Assembly: GCF_007990775.1 (NCBI RefSeq)
Contig: NZ_BJXB01000026.1
Coordinates: 1-64,000 of the forward strand
Source: Deinococcus cellulosilyticus NBRC 106333 = KACC 11606
GTDB lineage: Bacteria; Deinococcota; Deinococci; Deinococcales; Deinococcaceae
Reading direction: 5' to 3'
Length of the DNA stretch: 64,000 bases
Positions 9,713 to 19,198 of this stretch are shown in pieces (within the stretch, counting starts at the first letter, position 1; each line of letters opens with the position of its first letter). The notes beneath the pieces are model-generated. The model did no database searches and was not told the DNA's origin. It was given only the letters and a program-made list of their open reading frames with translations. Made by a program: the position numbers and the translations under genes.

Positions 9713-10222
9713 ATGGGTTTATTTGATCTCTTCCGTGGCGATAAAGGCGAAACCATGACCCCCCATCTGGCCTTTGCAGTGTCCATGATTTACATGATGG
9801 CCGCCGATGGCGAATTCCAGAATGAAGAAGTGGGGCACCTGCTCTCCGTGCTGGGTGGCGAATCCGAAAACGGCGTGATCAGCGTCGGGTACAACAACCG
9901 TCAACTGCTGGACAAAGCCTTCAAATACGCCCAGAAGCACAGTGTGCAGGACTTCATCCAGCAAGCTGCACCTGTCCTGACCGAAGCCCAGAAGATCTGC
10001 ATCCTGACCAACCTGGCAGATTCCCTGCTGGCAGACGGCAAAATCCACCCTGCAGAGCAGCGCATGTTCGATTACATCCTGGCGGGTTTCCATGTCAGCG
10101 AACAGATTTTTCGCCCTTACTTCCAGGTGCTGGCCATCAAAAATGACCGCAGTGTGTTCACCAACCAGAACCACCCTTACAACAGCCCGGGCCACAGTGT
10201 GGACCTCACCAAGATGAATTGA
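9713..10222 (+). CDS. TerB-family protein
   Basis: A 169-residue, mostly helical cytosolic protein. The core (residues 18-135) carries two EF-hand-like TerB segments: MMAADGEFQNEEVGHLL near 28 and LADSLLADGKIHPAEQRMF near 103, each with an acidic loop. TerB proteins are linked to tellurite resistance and, more widely, to membrane-associated stress complexes that bind metal. No other ter genes are in the window, so the function here is open. An AAAGGG ribosome-like site precedes the ATG. It converges on the K+ channel gene with no intergenic space. Confidence 0.85.
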   Translation: MGLFDLFRGDKGETMTPHLAFAVSMIYMMAADGEFQNEEVGHLLSVLGGESENGVISVGYNNRQLLDKAFKYAQKHSVQDFIQQAAPVLTEAQKICILTNLADSLLADGKIHPAEQRMFDYILAGFHVSEQIFRPYFQVLAIKNDRSVFTNQNHPYNSPGHSVDLTKMN

Positions 10223-11311
10223 TCATTCGCTTTTCAGGGCCAGTCCTGAAAACCCCGGGTAACCAAACAGCACGCGAATGGTGTGGCAGGGAATTTCCCA
10301 TCCCTGCCGCATTGTGTTGTAGATGGCCCAGGCTTCTTCACGGTCCCTGAGCTGGACGCCTGCCTGCTCCAGCTTTGCCCGGACCTGATCAAAGTGGATG
10401 TGTCGGTCTTCAATGGCTTCACGGGACACCTCCACGCGACCTCCAAACTTGCGGGCCAGGGACTCAAAATACCCTCTGGTCAGGCGTTCTGTGCCTGCAG
10501 TGATCAGACCGTTGGCCATGCTGGGATAAGCTGTTGGGGACAGCACCGACCTGCAGATGGTGGTCAACTCAAGCACATCGGTGAGGGCCACCGGGAGGGC
10601 CATGTCGTCAGGCTCATGAAAATAATTGAGCAGGGTGTATTGCTGCTCTGCCATCAGGACCTGGGCCAGCGTGGTGCCGATGTCTGCCAGCCAGTTTTTC
10701 ATTTCCTCAATGCAATCTGCCGTAATCGCGGTGATCACCACATCCACTGGACTGTAGCCATCGGATTTGCCCAGGAACCTGTGCACCTCGTAAGCCAGTG
10801 CAGTGACCCGCCCCAGAGCCGCATAAAAAGACAGCAGGTAGGTCACTGCAATGCTGATCAGGATGAAACCACTTCCTGCTGCCAGAATCATCAGGAGCCG
10901 CATGTTGCCGTCTTTTGGCACAATGTCTCCCACACCCAGGGTGGTGACACTGTACCCACTGACGTACAGGGCAGAAATCCAGTCTGAAGGGGAACGGGTT
11001 CCGTGGTGAAACCCAGAGGCATGCGGGTAAAAAATCAGGGCAAATCCCAGCCAGAGCAAAAGTGCCCATCCAATCACGGTGAGGATCACCAGCATCGGTC
11101 CCAGACGGGACAGCCTTCGGCGGGCGGCAGGAGTGCCTGTGCAGTTGATCCGGCACCAGATGCGCCAGATCAGGTGGTGACTGTTCTGCGTGAAGGGTCC
11201 AGAAAGGCCCCTGGGGATGAACACTGTGGCAAATACATCCCAGGCCAACAAAAACAGAATGATGGTTCCAATGATGGGATAAACACCGTCCATGCCAGAC
11301 CCCCAGACCAT
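10223..11311 (-). CDS. Two-transmembrane K+ channel protein
   Basis: A 362-residue membrane protein of the ion_trans_2 type. Helices are seen at about residues 9-29, 74-96 and 137-163, and the selectivity filter is TTLGVGD near residue 121, preceded by a pore helix (WISALYVSGYSV). The filter predicts K+ selectivity. The 200-residue cytosolic C-terminal part is not a recognisable RCK/TrkA-N domain, so gating is unknown. An internal ATG at 11293 (MDGVYPIIG) is an equally good start. The gene is divergent from the DUF5680 gene. Confidence 0.88.
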   Translation of the reverse strand: MVWGSGMDGVYPIIGTIILFLLAWDVFATVFIPRGLSGPFTQNSHHLIWRIWCRINCTGTPAARRRLSRLGPMLVILTVIGWALLLWLGFALIFYPHASGFHHGTRSPSDWISALYVSGYSVTTLGVGDIVPKDGNMRLLMILAAGSGFILISIAVTYLLSFYAALGRVTALAYEVHRFLGKSDGYSPVDVVITAITADCIEEMKNWLADIGTTLAQVLMAEQQYTLLNYFHEPDDMALPVALTDVLELTTICRSVLSPTAYPSMANGLITAGTERLTRGYFESLARKFGGRVEVSREAIEDRHIHFDQVRAKLEQAGVQLRDREEAWAIYNTMRQGWEIPCHTIRVLFGYPGFSGLALKSE

Positions 11312-11431
11312 TGTTCATCATGTGCCTTTCCTTTTCCGTACTGTGACTTATTAACCATTTATCATGCTCCCAGAAGCAAGCTCCATCGATCATTAAGCTA
11401 TCTGGCTTATTACGCCTGTGCCATAAACACC

Positions 11432-11437
11432 TACGAT
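11432..11437 (+). promoter_or_regulatory. -10 box of the DUF5680 gene, leaderless layout
   Basis: TACGAT with 7 nt (AACTTAC) before the ATG at 11445. There is no ribosome-binding sequence, so the mRNA probably starts at the ATG. Confidence 0.6.
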
Positions 11438-11444
11438 AACTTAC

Positions 11445-11900
11445 ATGAATCTGGAAACGTTTATTGTGCAGGCCAAAACCCACACCTACGCAGGGAATGG
11501 CATCAAAAGCCTCTCCTACCGTCCCTGCTCCCATGACCTGCAATACCAGAACGGAGATTACGCCTACATGGACAGTTACTTCGGTGGCCGCGACTTCCTC
11601 GGACAGGAAGTGGTCTACTACCGCAGAAGCCCCATCTGGGCCATGAATTATTACGGACGCATCCTCAAACCCGACCTGATCACCCCCGCCGAAGCCGGAA
11701 CCATCATCAAAACTGCCCTCACCGAGCTCTATCAGGAAGGGCGCTTCCTGGGGGGGTTCAAATGCCACCACATCTGGGGCCTGTACATCGACAGCAACGC
11801 AGGAAATTACGAAAGCTTCACTGGATACGAATGGATTGAGGTGCAGGGGGTCAAGGCTTATGAACTGCATTACCACGGGGGCATGGTCAAACACGAGTGA
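11445..11900 (+). CDS. DUF5680 domain protein
   Basis: A 151-residue cytosolic protein that fits the DUF5680 family along its length: the N-terminal FIVQAKTHTYAGNG, YMDSYFGGRDFLGQEVVY near residue 40 and PIWAMNYYG near 65 are typical. Members are small, often single-copy genes near MerR or XRE regulators, and no function is established. The start follows a -10 box by 7 nt, so the message is probably leaderless. It is followed by a 200-bp gap that holds a heptad array and the prfB promoter. Confidence 0.85.
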   Translation: MNLETFIVQAKTHTYAGNGIKSLSYRPCSHDLQYQNGDYAYMDSYFGGRDFLGQEVVYYRRSPIWAMNYYGRILKPDLITPAEAGTIIKTALTELYQEGRFLGGFKCHHIWGLYIDSNAGNYESFTGYEWIEVQGVKAYELHYHGGMVKHE

Positions 11901-11972
11901 GGCCACCAGAAACCCCATTGGTTCATGTTCCTGCAACACCTCTTAGATTCTCTGATCACAGGCTTTGCTGTT

Positions 11973-12008
11973 AAGCCTTCTGCTTTCTGCCTGCGGCATT
12001 CTGCTTCA
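11973..12008. repeat. One-sided heptad array J
   Basis: Five degenerate 7-nt units of the GCCTTCT type (GCCTTCT, GCTTTCT, GCCTGCG, GCATTCT, GCTTCAT). It lies just upstream of the prfB promoter. No inverted partner was found in the same gap. Confidence 0.55.
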
Positions 12009-12012
12009 TCAG

Positions 12013-12041
12013 TTTACCTTCTCACGTGTGGGGTCTATACT
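12013..12041 (+). promoter_or_regulatory. prfB promoter
   Basis: TTTACC at 12013-12018 and TATACT at 12036-12041 with a 17-bp spacer, close to the sigma-70 consensus. It is about 60 nt before the prfB ATG, which has a GGGAGG ribosome site. Confidence 0.6.
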
Positions 12042-12101
12042 GGTCAGTGCGTTTTTCATGCACCTGCACAAGCAGGGCATCAAAAGTCAGGGAGGACACC
12101 G

Positions 12102-13197
<1,096 letters not shown>

Positions 13198-13214
13198 GGT
13201 TTCCGGTCTGGATG

Positions 13215-13245
13215 TGCCTCTCTGGGAGACTGGAGGGGCATTTTT
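13215..13245 (+). terminator. prfB terminator
   Basis: An 8-bp stem (TGCCTCTC with GGAGGGGCA, one wobble) followed by TTTTTG, 17 nt after the prfB stop codon. Confidence 0.7.
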
Positions 13246-13248
13246 GTT

Positions 13249-13398
13249 GGCAGAAGGCGGAAGGCCAAGGCAGAAGGCATTTCTGGACACACTTGAAACC
13301 GGCCCAGCAAATAAAACGATTAGAAAAACCATGGATTTTCAGCAACAATGGCTTTGATTGAACTGGGTGCCTTCTGCCTTCTGCTTTCTGCCTTCTGC
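13249..13398. repeat. Heptad-repeat-bracketed intergenic element B
   Basis: The left arm 13249-13278 has four units of the AGAAGGC type; the right arm 13369-13398 has four units in the reverse orientation. The arms are near-perfect inverted copies about 29 nt long around a 90-bp interior with no credible gene. The element lies between prfB and the aminopeptidase and ends 17 nt before the next ATG. Confidence 0.72.
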
Positions 13399-13415
13399 TG
13401 TTAGGATTAGGCATC

Positions 13416-14651
13416 ATGTTTGAACAGCAATTCGAGAACTTTGCAGAGATTCTGGTGCAGGTCGGTCTGGGGCTCCAGAAAGGCCAGATGGTGTCCATTT
13501 CCAGCCATGTGGGCCTGGAGGATTTCACCCGGCTGGTGGTCAGGAAGGCCTACCAGGCAGGGGCGAAGTTGGTGGAGGTGGAATACCGCGACCCCGAGTT
13601 GCAGCGCATCCGTCTGGAGAATGCAGATCCTGAAACGCTGGAGACCGTGCCGGAGTGGTACTACAAGGCCAGGCTGGAGGTCATTGAGAAGGGGGCGTCT
13701 TTGCTGAACCTCTCGATGAACCGTCCAGACCTGCTGAAGGGTCAGGATCAGGAGAAACTGACCCGCATGTCCCAGTCGATCTATCCTTTCATCAAGCCCA
13801 TCCAGCAGCGCATGATGTCCGATGCAGTGGCATGGTCCCTGAGTGTGGTTCCAGATCAGGAGTGGGCCAGCAAGGTCTTTCCAGAACTGCCGAAAAAGGA
13901 AGCCCTGGAGAAGCTCTGGAAGACCATCTTGCAGATTGTGCGTGCAGATCGGGAAGATCCTGTGCAGGTGTGGCGTGAGCATGTGAAGGCCCTGCATGCC
14001 CGCAAAGACTGGCTGAACAATCAGCGTTTTACAGCCCTGCACTTCCAGAACGAGCACACAGACCTCACTGTCGGTCTGGCAGAAGGTCACCTGTGGGCCG
14101 GAGGCTCTGCCCATGCCGATGATGGCTTTGACACCGAATTTGTGGCCAACATCCCCACCGAGGAGGTCTTTACGCTGCCGGACCGCACCCGCATTGATGG
14201 GGTGGTCCGCAGCACCTTCCCGCTCAGTGTGCGTGGAACGGTGATTGATGCCTTCACCCTGACCTTCAAAGATGGCCGGGTGACCCATGCAGAGGCAGAG
14301 CACAACCAGGAGGTTTTGCAGGCCCTGCTCAGCATGGATGAGGGAGCCCTCTCCCTGGGCGAGGTGGCCCTGGTGCCACACTCCTCCCCCATCTCACAGT
14401 TTGGTCGCCCACTCTTTCATGGTCTGTTCGATGAGAATGCCGCCAGTCATGTTGCGCTGGGGGCCGGATACCGCTTCTGCGTGGAAGGCGGCAGCGACAT
14501 GAACGACGAGCAGTTCAAGGCTGCTGGGGGGAACGTCAGTCAGGTGCACGAGGATTTCATGATCGGTTCGAAAGACATGCAGGTCACAGGAATCACCCAG
14601 GATGGCAAGAGGATACCTGTGATGCAGGAGGGCGAATGGGCCTTTGATTGA
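13416..14651 (+). CDS. M29-family metallo-aminopeptidase
   Basis: A 411-residue cytosolic enzyme matching the thermophilic M29 aminopeptidases (AmpS, AmpT, PepS). Candidate metal ligands are in the expected C-terminal order: a glutamate in the IPTEEVFTLPD segment near residue 250, a glutamate in EAEHNQEVL, a histidine in SQFGRPLFHGLFDENAASH and the aspartate in MIGSKDMQVTG. The family removes N-terminal residues from peptides with two divalent metal ions, a role in peptide turnover. The ATG follows a GGATTAGG site and sits directly after heptad element B. Length and motifs agree with full-length family members. Confidence 0.93.
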   Translation: MFEQQFENFAEILVQVGLGLQKGQMVSISSHVGLEDFTRLVVRKAYQAGAKLVEVEYRDPELQRIRLENADPETLETVPEWYYKARLEVIEKGASLLNLSMNRPDLLKGQDQEKLTRMSQSIYPFIKPIQQRMMSDAVAWSLSVVPDQEWASKVFPELPKKEALEKLWKTILQIVRADREDPVQVWREHVKALHARKDWLNNQRFTALHFQNEHTDLTVGLAEGHLWAGGSAHADDGFDTEFVANIPTEEVFTLPDRTRIDGVVRSTFPLSVRGTVIDAFTLTFKDGRVTHAEAEHNQEVLQALLSMDEGALSLGEVALVPHSSPISQFGRPLFHGLFDENAASHVALGAGYRFCVEGGSDMNDEQFKAAGGNVSQVHEDFMIGSKDMQVTGITQDGKRIPVMQEGEWAFD

Positions 14652-14658
14652 AGCCTGC

Positions 14659-14760
14659 TGTGGTCGGTTCTCAGCTTTCGGCAGAACACAGGTTCACCGA
14701 CTTCAGACAGCACAGGTCTGAAGCATGTCATTCTGCTGAAATTTCTGATTGCCGACCACA
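14659..14760. repeat. 102-bp element with terminal inverted repeats and central hairpin (element I)
   Basis: TGTGGTCGG at 14659-14667 is exactly inverted at 14752-14760, and the match continues imperfectly for about 28 nt on both sides to GCAGAA. In the middle, CTTCAGAC at 14701-14708 pairs with GTCTGAAG at 14716-14723. The whole could fold as one long hairpin. It begins 8 bp after the aminopeptidase stop. Confidence 0.6.
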
Positions 14761-14791
14761 AACAGAGCAGGCTCTGCCGTGTGCCAGACGC

Positions 14792-15037
14792 TCAATCTCC
14801 AGGTTCGCTCTGTCCCCTGTACACCCGGCAGACCGTCGCCCACACCACCAGGGTGCTTGGAAGGTACAGCCAGAGGGGAAGGTCCTGCTGAATCAAATGA
14901 ATGTCCATGGGAGGCAACCCAAAGATGCCTTCCACAACATTGGTGAGCCACAGGAAAACCGGAGGAAGGGTCCAGAACAGCGCCAGAGCCAGCACCGCAG
15001 GCTGGATCAGGATCTTGATGCTGCTCAGGATGTTCAT
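14792..15037 (-). CDS. Small hydrophobic membrane protein
   Basis: An 81-residue protein with two hydrophobic helices (about residues 9-34 and 50-70) and a short polar tail. I recognise no family. Support for it being real is its codon use, which is like the neighbouring genes, its membrane-helix pattern, and the absence of any alternative gene in this 590-bp gap. A weak case against is its lack of a clear ribosome site. It sits on the minus strand between two plus-strand genes and between two repeat elements. Confidence 0.55.
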   Translation of the reverse strand: MNILSSIKILIQPAVLALALFWTLPPVFLWLTNVVEGIFGLPPMDIHLIQQDLPLWLYLPSTLVVWATVCRVYRGQSEPGD

Positions 15038-15135
15038 GGTGGTGATTACGCATCCGTTACAGCAATGGTTCCCGGGCCTTCAGATGATGTGAATTCCTGG
15101 CAACAGGGCTGCCATCTACAGTGAGCGTCCCATAC

Positions 15136-15183
15136 CCTTCTGCCTTCTGCCTTCTGCCTTCTGCCTTCTGCCTTCTGCCCTTT
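15136..15183. repeat. Perfect heptad array C
   Basis: Six exact tandem copies of CCTTCTG (15136-15177) plus a degenerate seventh. It is the cleanest array of this class in the window and has no inverted partner nearby. It lies 63 bp before the MFS transporter start. Confidence 0.85.
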
Positions 15184-15245
15184 CCTGTCCAGACCGGGTA
15201 CAAAATGCAGCTTTTTTCATGGCCTGTGCGGGTTAGGATGAGGGT

Positions 15246-16403
15246 GTGAAGTCTTCCCCGGCATCTCCTCCCTCGATCTCTGCTGCCCGTTTTGCCGTCA
15301 ACATGTTTTTTGCCCTGAACGGGATTGCCTTTGCCAACTGGGTGGTGCGCATTCCAGACATCAAGGCAGAATTGAAACTTCCTCCTGAAGTTCTGGGGGT
15401 TTCCCTGCTGGGAGGTGCGATTGGCTCCCTTTGCAGCATGGTGTTCGGGGGGTACCTGATGGCCCGGTTTGGCAGCAAACAGGTGACCACCCTTGCAGGC
15501 GTGCTCACATTTCTGTCCCTGATGCTGCCTGGGTATGCCACAAATGCCTGGACACTTTTTGCTGCGCTGTTCTTTTATGGGGCGTTCAATGGGCTCATGG
15601 ACGTGTCCATGAATGATCAGGCGTCCATCAATGAAAAACAGCATGGTCGCAGCATCATGAGTTCCTTTCACGGGGTGTTCAGCCTTGGGGGCCTGATCGG
15701 GTCGCTGATTGGAGGGTGGCTTTCCAGCCTGCATGTCCCGGTCAGCCTGCACCTGACCAGCATAGGATTGGTGCTGGTGTTGTTGGTGCTGCTGTCCAGC
15801 CGATGGCTCATCCCGACCACCCCCCATCCTGAGGAGGCCCACACGGAACCTGTGTTCATCCGTCCTGCGCCCTCTTTGTGGATCATTGGCATCATGGCGT
15901 TCTGTGTGATGCTGGGTGAGGGGGGCATGGCCGACTGGAGCACTGTTTATCTGCGGGAAAACATTCAGGCCAGTGAAACCCAGAGTGCCATTGGTTATGG
16001 GGCATTTTCAGGGCTGATGATGCTGGGGCGCTTTCTGGGGGATGGTCTGATCAACCGTTTTGGGTCCCGCACCATTGTGGGCTGGGGTGGGGCAATCATG
16101 ACCCTGGGTCTGGTGCTGGGATTAACCGTCAACACCCTGCCTGCGGTGATTGTGGGCTTTGCCTGTGTGGGGCTGGGGTGTTCTGCTCTTTTCCCCTGCT
16201 TCCTGTCCAGTGCCAGCCGAAACCCGGACATGCGGCCCGCGAGTGCCATCACTGCTGTGGCAACCATGGCCTATTTTGGTTTTCTGGTCGGACCTCCCCT
16301 GCTGGGGCTGGTGGCCGGACAGGTGGGCCTGCGGGCCGCACTGTTCATCATTGCTGCTGCAGGGCTTTTCATCCTGCTCAACCACCGCCGGGTTCAGGGC
16401 TGA
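15246..16403 (+). CDS. MFS transporter (YbjJ-like)
   Basis: A 385-residue polytopic membrane protein with twelve predicted helices. The N-terminal segment FFALNGIAFANWVVRIPDIK and the loop 2-3 motif GYLMARFGSKQV identify it as a major facilitator transporter, and its general form is like YbjJ/sugar-efflux-type carriers. The transported solute cannot be read from sequence. It starts with GTG at 15246 after an AGGATGAGG ribosome site. Its 3' end overlaps the convergent unknown gene by 10 bp. Confidence 0.9.
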   Translation: MKSSPASPPSISAARFAVNMFFALNGIAFANWVVRIPDIKAELKLPPEVLGVSLLGGAIGSLCSMVFGGYLMARFGSKQVTTLAGVLTFLSLMLPGYATNAWTLFAALFFYGAFNGLMDVSMNDQASINEKQHGRSIMSSFHGVFSLGGLIGSLIGGWLSSLHVPVSLHLTSIGLVLVLLVLLSSRWLIPTTPHPEEAHTEPVFIRPAPSLWIIGIMAFCVMLGEGGMADWSTVYLRENIQASETQSAIGYGAFSGLMMLGRFLGDGLINRFGSRTIVGWGGAIMTLGLVLGLTVNTLPAVIVGFACVGLGCSALFPCFLSSASRNPDMRPASAITAVATMAYFGFLVGPPLLGLVAGQVGLRAALFIIAAAGLFILLNHRRVQG

Positions 16404-16822
16404 AGGGTCTGAAGTTTTGCCAGCGCTTTTTCCCTGAGAACACCTGCACGGGTGTTGGCGATCCGTTTGAGGATGTAAATCGGGCACTCTTCGCGGTCAA
16501 TCAGGTCTGAGATGATGGTTTCGCGGAGTTCGGGGTCGGCATCGTATTCCGTCAAATCCAGAATGCCATCGAAGTGCAGCTCAGGCAGGTCCCGGTTCTG
16601 GTCCATGAAGCGCCTGAACACCCGGTAGCGGTAGTGTTTGGGGTCGGGGTTGATGTGTTTTTCGTCCAGGTACTCCTGGGCGATCTGTTCCAGGATCGGG
16701 GTGCTGATCAGGCCAATGTTCAGCCAGTCCTCGGTGAATTCCAGTTCAAACACGATTTTTGAAAGCAGGTTGGAATCGATGGGGGCGCTCCTTTCAGCCA
16801 TCAGGGCAGCAAGCCCTGACAC
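16394..16822 (-). CDS. Hypothetical protein
   Basis: A 142-residue soluble acidic protein with no family that I recognise. It is mostly helical, with an LLSKIVFELEFTEDWLNI segment, a DPKHYRYRVFRRFMDQN segment near residue 70 and a basic C-terminal helix. The start is uncertain: GTG at 16822 or ATG at 16801 (MAERSAP). It overlaps the MFS gene convergently by 10 bp. Codon use matches the neighbours, and the residue pattern is that of a real folded protein. Confidence 0.65.
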   Translation of the reverse strand: MSGLAALMAERSAPIDSNLLSKIVFELEFTEDWLNIGLISTPILEQIAQEYLDEKHINPDPKHYRYRVFRRFMDQNRDLPELHFDGILDLTEYDADPELRETIISDLIDREECPIYILKRIANTRAGVLREKALAKLQTLQP

Positions 16823-16930
16823 AACTAAGGCCGGGGTGGGTTGCAGGGGGTTTTCCGCTGCTGTTGATGTTCAGTTTAACATGGTCTTTTTTCAGCGGAC
16901 ATTCAAAACTCACCCGGTCTATTGATTCCT

Positions 16931-16958
16931 GTCTAAAGGACTGGACAGTCCTTTAGAC
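16931..16958. promoter_or_regulatory. 28-bp perfect palindrome upstream of recD2
   Basis: GTCTAAAGGACTG is exactly inverted around a 2-nt centre. There is no T-tract after it, so it is a poor terminator. It is 112 bp before the recD2 start and about 110 bp before the start of the minus-strand unknown gene, which suits an operator for a dimeric regulator. It is not the Deinococcus RDRM sequence. Confidence 0.5.
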
Positions 16959-17054
16959 TGAGGGAAGCGAATCGGAAGGTCAGGACAGGTGAATGACGTG
17001 TTGCTCTTTTTGCAAGGATCAAGAAACAGCTTACCTCCATCACCCTGCTTCTGA

Positions 17055-17060
17055 TATGCT
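17055..17060 (+). promoter_or_regulatory. -10 box of recD2, leaderless layout
   Basis: TATGCT, 9 nt before the ATG at 17070, with a weak TTACCT at 17031-17036 (18-bp spacer) as a -35. No ribosome site is present. Confidence 0.5.
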
Positions 17061-17069
17061 ATGGGCGTA

Positions 17070-19163
17070 ATGGTGGATCTCGGCGAACAACTTCACGTCA
17101 CAGGCAAGGCATTGAAAGTGCGCTTCCGCGCAGAAACAGGCTTCACCATCCTCAGCGCGGACATTCAGAACCAGCAGGCCCGCGATGTCGATGCCACCCT
17201 GGTGGGCATGATGCCGCCCATCGACGCCGGAGACCCCTTTGAAGCAGAATTGATTGTTCAGGAGCACCCGGAGTACGGCTACCAGTACAAGGTGGTCAAC
17301 CTGTTTTTGAAGGACGACACTGCAGACATGACCGAAGAAGGCATTGCCGCCTATCTGGAGGCCAAGGTGTCTGGGGTGGGTCCCAAACTCTCCAAGCGCA
17401 TTGTGGATTTTTTCGGTCAGCAGACCTTCGAGGTCATTGAACTTGAACCCGAGAAGTTGCTGCAGGTTCCTGGGGTCACCCGTTCCACCATCATGAAGGT
17501 GCAGGCGTCCTGGGACGAGCGGCACGGGGAGCGCAAACTGATCACCGGGCTGCAATCCATGGGCCTGAGCATCTCGCAGGCGCAGAGGGCCATCAAGCAG
17601 TTTGGCAGCATGGCCCTGGAAGTCCTCAAGAATGACATCTATGCCCTTACAGAGGTGGAGGGTCTGGGTTTTCAGACTGCAGACCGTCTTGCGCTGGAAA
17701 AAGGCATGGTTCCCACCGATCCCAGACGCCTGATGGCTGCAGCAGTGTACGCCATGCAGCAGGCGATGCAGCAGGCAGGACACACCTATCTGCCAAAACA
17801 ACGGGCCGTGCGGGGCCTGAAATATTACACCGGAATCAGCGACAAACTGGCAGAAACCTCCCTGCAAGAAGCCCTGGATGCCGGGCGCATCATGCAGGAA
17901 GGTGAGCGGATTTACCTTCCCAATGCCCTGAAAAACGAAAAGGCCCTGGCAGAGGTGATTTCTGAACTGCTGTCTGAGCCTCCAGAAGCCCCCTGGCGTG
18001 TCCCCACCAAGGCCGTCAAAGACCTCAGTGAAGAACAGGCCCGGGTGCTGGACCTGCTGACGGATCACCGTCTGGTGGTGCTCTCCGGAGGTCCCGGCAC
18101 CGGCAAAAGCTACACCACCCGCAAAGTGGTGGAACTCGCTGAAAACCTGGGCCTGGAGGTGGGCTTGTGTGCCCCCACAGGCAAGGCGGCCCGCAGGTTG
18201 ATGGAGATGACCCTGCACCCGGCCAGCACCATCCACAGGCTGCTGAGTTATGGCCCAGAGGGGTTCCGTTTCGGGCAACTGGAGCCTCTTCCTTACGACC
18301 TGATCATTGTGGACGAGGTGTCCATGTGCGGAGATGGCCTGATGCTGGCCCTGCTCACCGCAGTGGCCCCGGGCGCACGCATTCTGCTGGTCGGGGATGC
18401 AGACCAGTTGCCTCCGGTGGATTATGGGATGCCCCTCTCCACCCTCACGCAGGTGGCTCCCACGGTGTGGCTCACACAGATTTACCGTCAGGCACAGGAC
18501 AGTCCGATCATCCGGGCGGCCCACCAGATCAAGAACGGTCAGGTGCCCGACTTTGCCTACCGGGAATTCAGGCACATCCCCGTGGAGAGCGACACCGGAG
18601 CCAGACGTGTGGCCCTCCTGGTGGACTCTCTGGGAGGCCCCAGAAAAGTGCAGGTGCTGACCCCCATGAAGAAAGGACCGCTTGGGGTGGTGGCCCTCAA
18701 TCAGGCCTTGCAATCCATGTTCAATCCTGGCTCTGAAGGGACAAGGGTCGGAGAATACCTGCTCAGGGTCGGGGACATCGTGGTGCAGACCAAAAACGAT
18801 TACCAGAATGAGGTTTTCAACGGCACGCTCGGTCTGGTGATCCGCGAGGGAAGCGGCAAGGTCCAGATTGATTTTGAAGGCAATGTGGTGGAGATGTCCG
18901 GCGCAGAAATCTACCACCTGCATCTGGGTTATGCGCTTACGGTGCACCGCTCACAGGGCAGTGAGTGGGACACGGTGGTCAGCGTGCTGCACGACACCCA
19001 CTACAACATGCTCTCCAGAGAACTGGCCTACACCGCTGTCACCCGTGCAAAAAACACTTTTGTGGCCGTGGGAACGGAAAACGCCTGGTCCATTGCCTCC
19101 ACCCGCAGACGTGAAGTCCGTTACTCCGGCCTGCTGGACCGCATCAAAAAAATCCTCGGGTGA
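17070..19163 (+). CDS. recD2: RecD2 ATP-dependent 5'-3' DNA helicase
   Basis: A 697-residue superfamily 1B helicase of the RecD2 type, which works without RecB or RecC. It has an N-terminal OB-like part (residues 1-80), helix-hairpin-helix repeats (VSGVGPKLSKRIVDFFG; LLQVPGVTRSTIMKV; EVEGLGFQTADRLA), Walker A GGPGTGKSYTTRK near residue 345, Walker B IIVDEVSM, GDADQLPPV and the C-terminal LGYALTVHRSQGSEWD motif. D. radiodurans RecD2 contributes to resistance to radiation and peroxide. I chose ATG 17070 for its position after a -10 box; the ATG at 17061 is directly on that box. A terminator stem includes the stop codon. Confidence 0.96.
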   Translation: MVDLGEQLHVTGKALKVRFRAETGFTILSADIQNQQARDVDATLVGMMPPIDAGDPFEAELIVQEHPEYGYQYKVVNLFLKDDTADMTEEGIAAYLEAKVSGVGPKLSKRIVDFFGQQTFEVIELEPEKLLQVPGVTRSTIMKVQASWDERHGERKLITGLQSMGLSISQAQRAIKQFGSMALEVLKNDIYALTEVEGLGFQTADRLALEKGMVPTDPRRLMAAAVYAMQQAMQQAGHTYLPKQRAVRGLKYYTGISDKLAETSLQEALDAGRIMQEGERIYLPNALKNEKALAEVISELLSEPPEAPWRVPTKAVKDLSEEQARVLDLLTDHRLVVLSGGPGTGKSYTTRKVVELAENLGLEVGLCAPTGKAARRLMEMTLHPASTIHRLLSYGPEGFRFGQLEPLPYDLIIVDEVSMCGDGLMLALLTAVAPGARILLVGDADQLPPVDYGMPLSTLTQVAPTVWLTQIYRQAQDSPIIRAAHQIKNGQVPDFAYREFRHIPVESDTGARRVALLVDSLGGPRKVQVLTPMKKGPLGVVALNQALQSMFNPGSEGTRVGEYLLRVGDIVVQTKNDYQNEVFNGTLGLVIREGSGKVQIDFEGNVVEMSGAEIYHLHLGYALTVHRSQGSEWDTVVSVLHDTHYNMLSRELAYTAVTRAKNTFVAVGTENAWSIASTRRREVRYSGLLDRIKKILG

Positions 19164-19187
19164 AGTTCACCCGAGGCTGAAGTTTTT
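19154..19187 (+). terminator. recD2 terminator overlapping the stop codon
   Basis: CCTCGGGTG pairs with CACCCGAGG around a 5-nt loop, then CTGAAGTTTTTG. The TGA stop codon lies within the stem-loop. Confidence 0.65.
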
Positions 19188-19198
19188 GCACACTGCTT

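Noticed and set aside
9481..9726. 81-codon frame upstream of the TerB gene
   Set aside because: It overlaps the TerB ribosome site and start and resembles no family; a 47-codon internal version is possible but not supported.
15136..15183. Heptad arrays considered as CRISPR
   Set aside because: The units are 7 nt with no spacers and there are no cas genes in the window.
17040..18947. 635-codon open frame antisense to recD2
   Set aside because: It mirrors recD2 codon structure, is His/Gln-rich and has no family motif; recD2 motifs are complete on the other strand.
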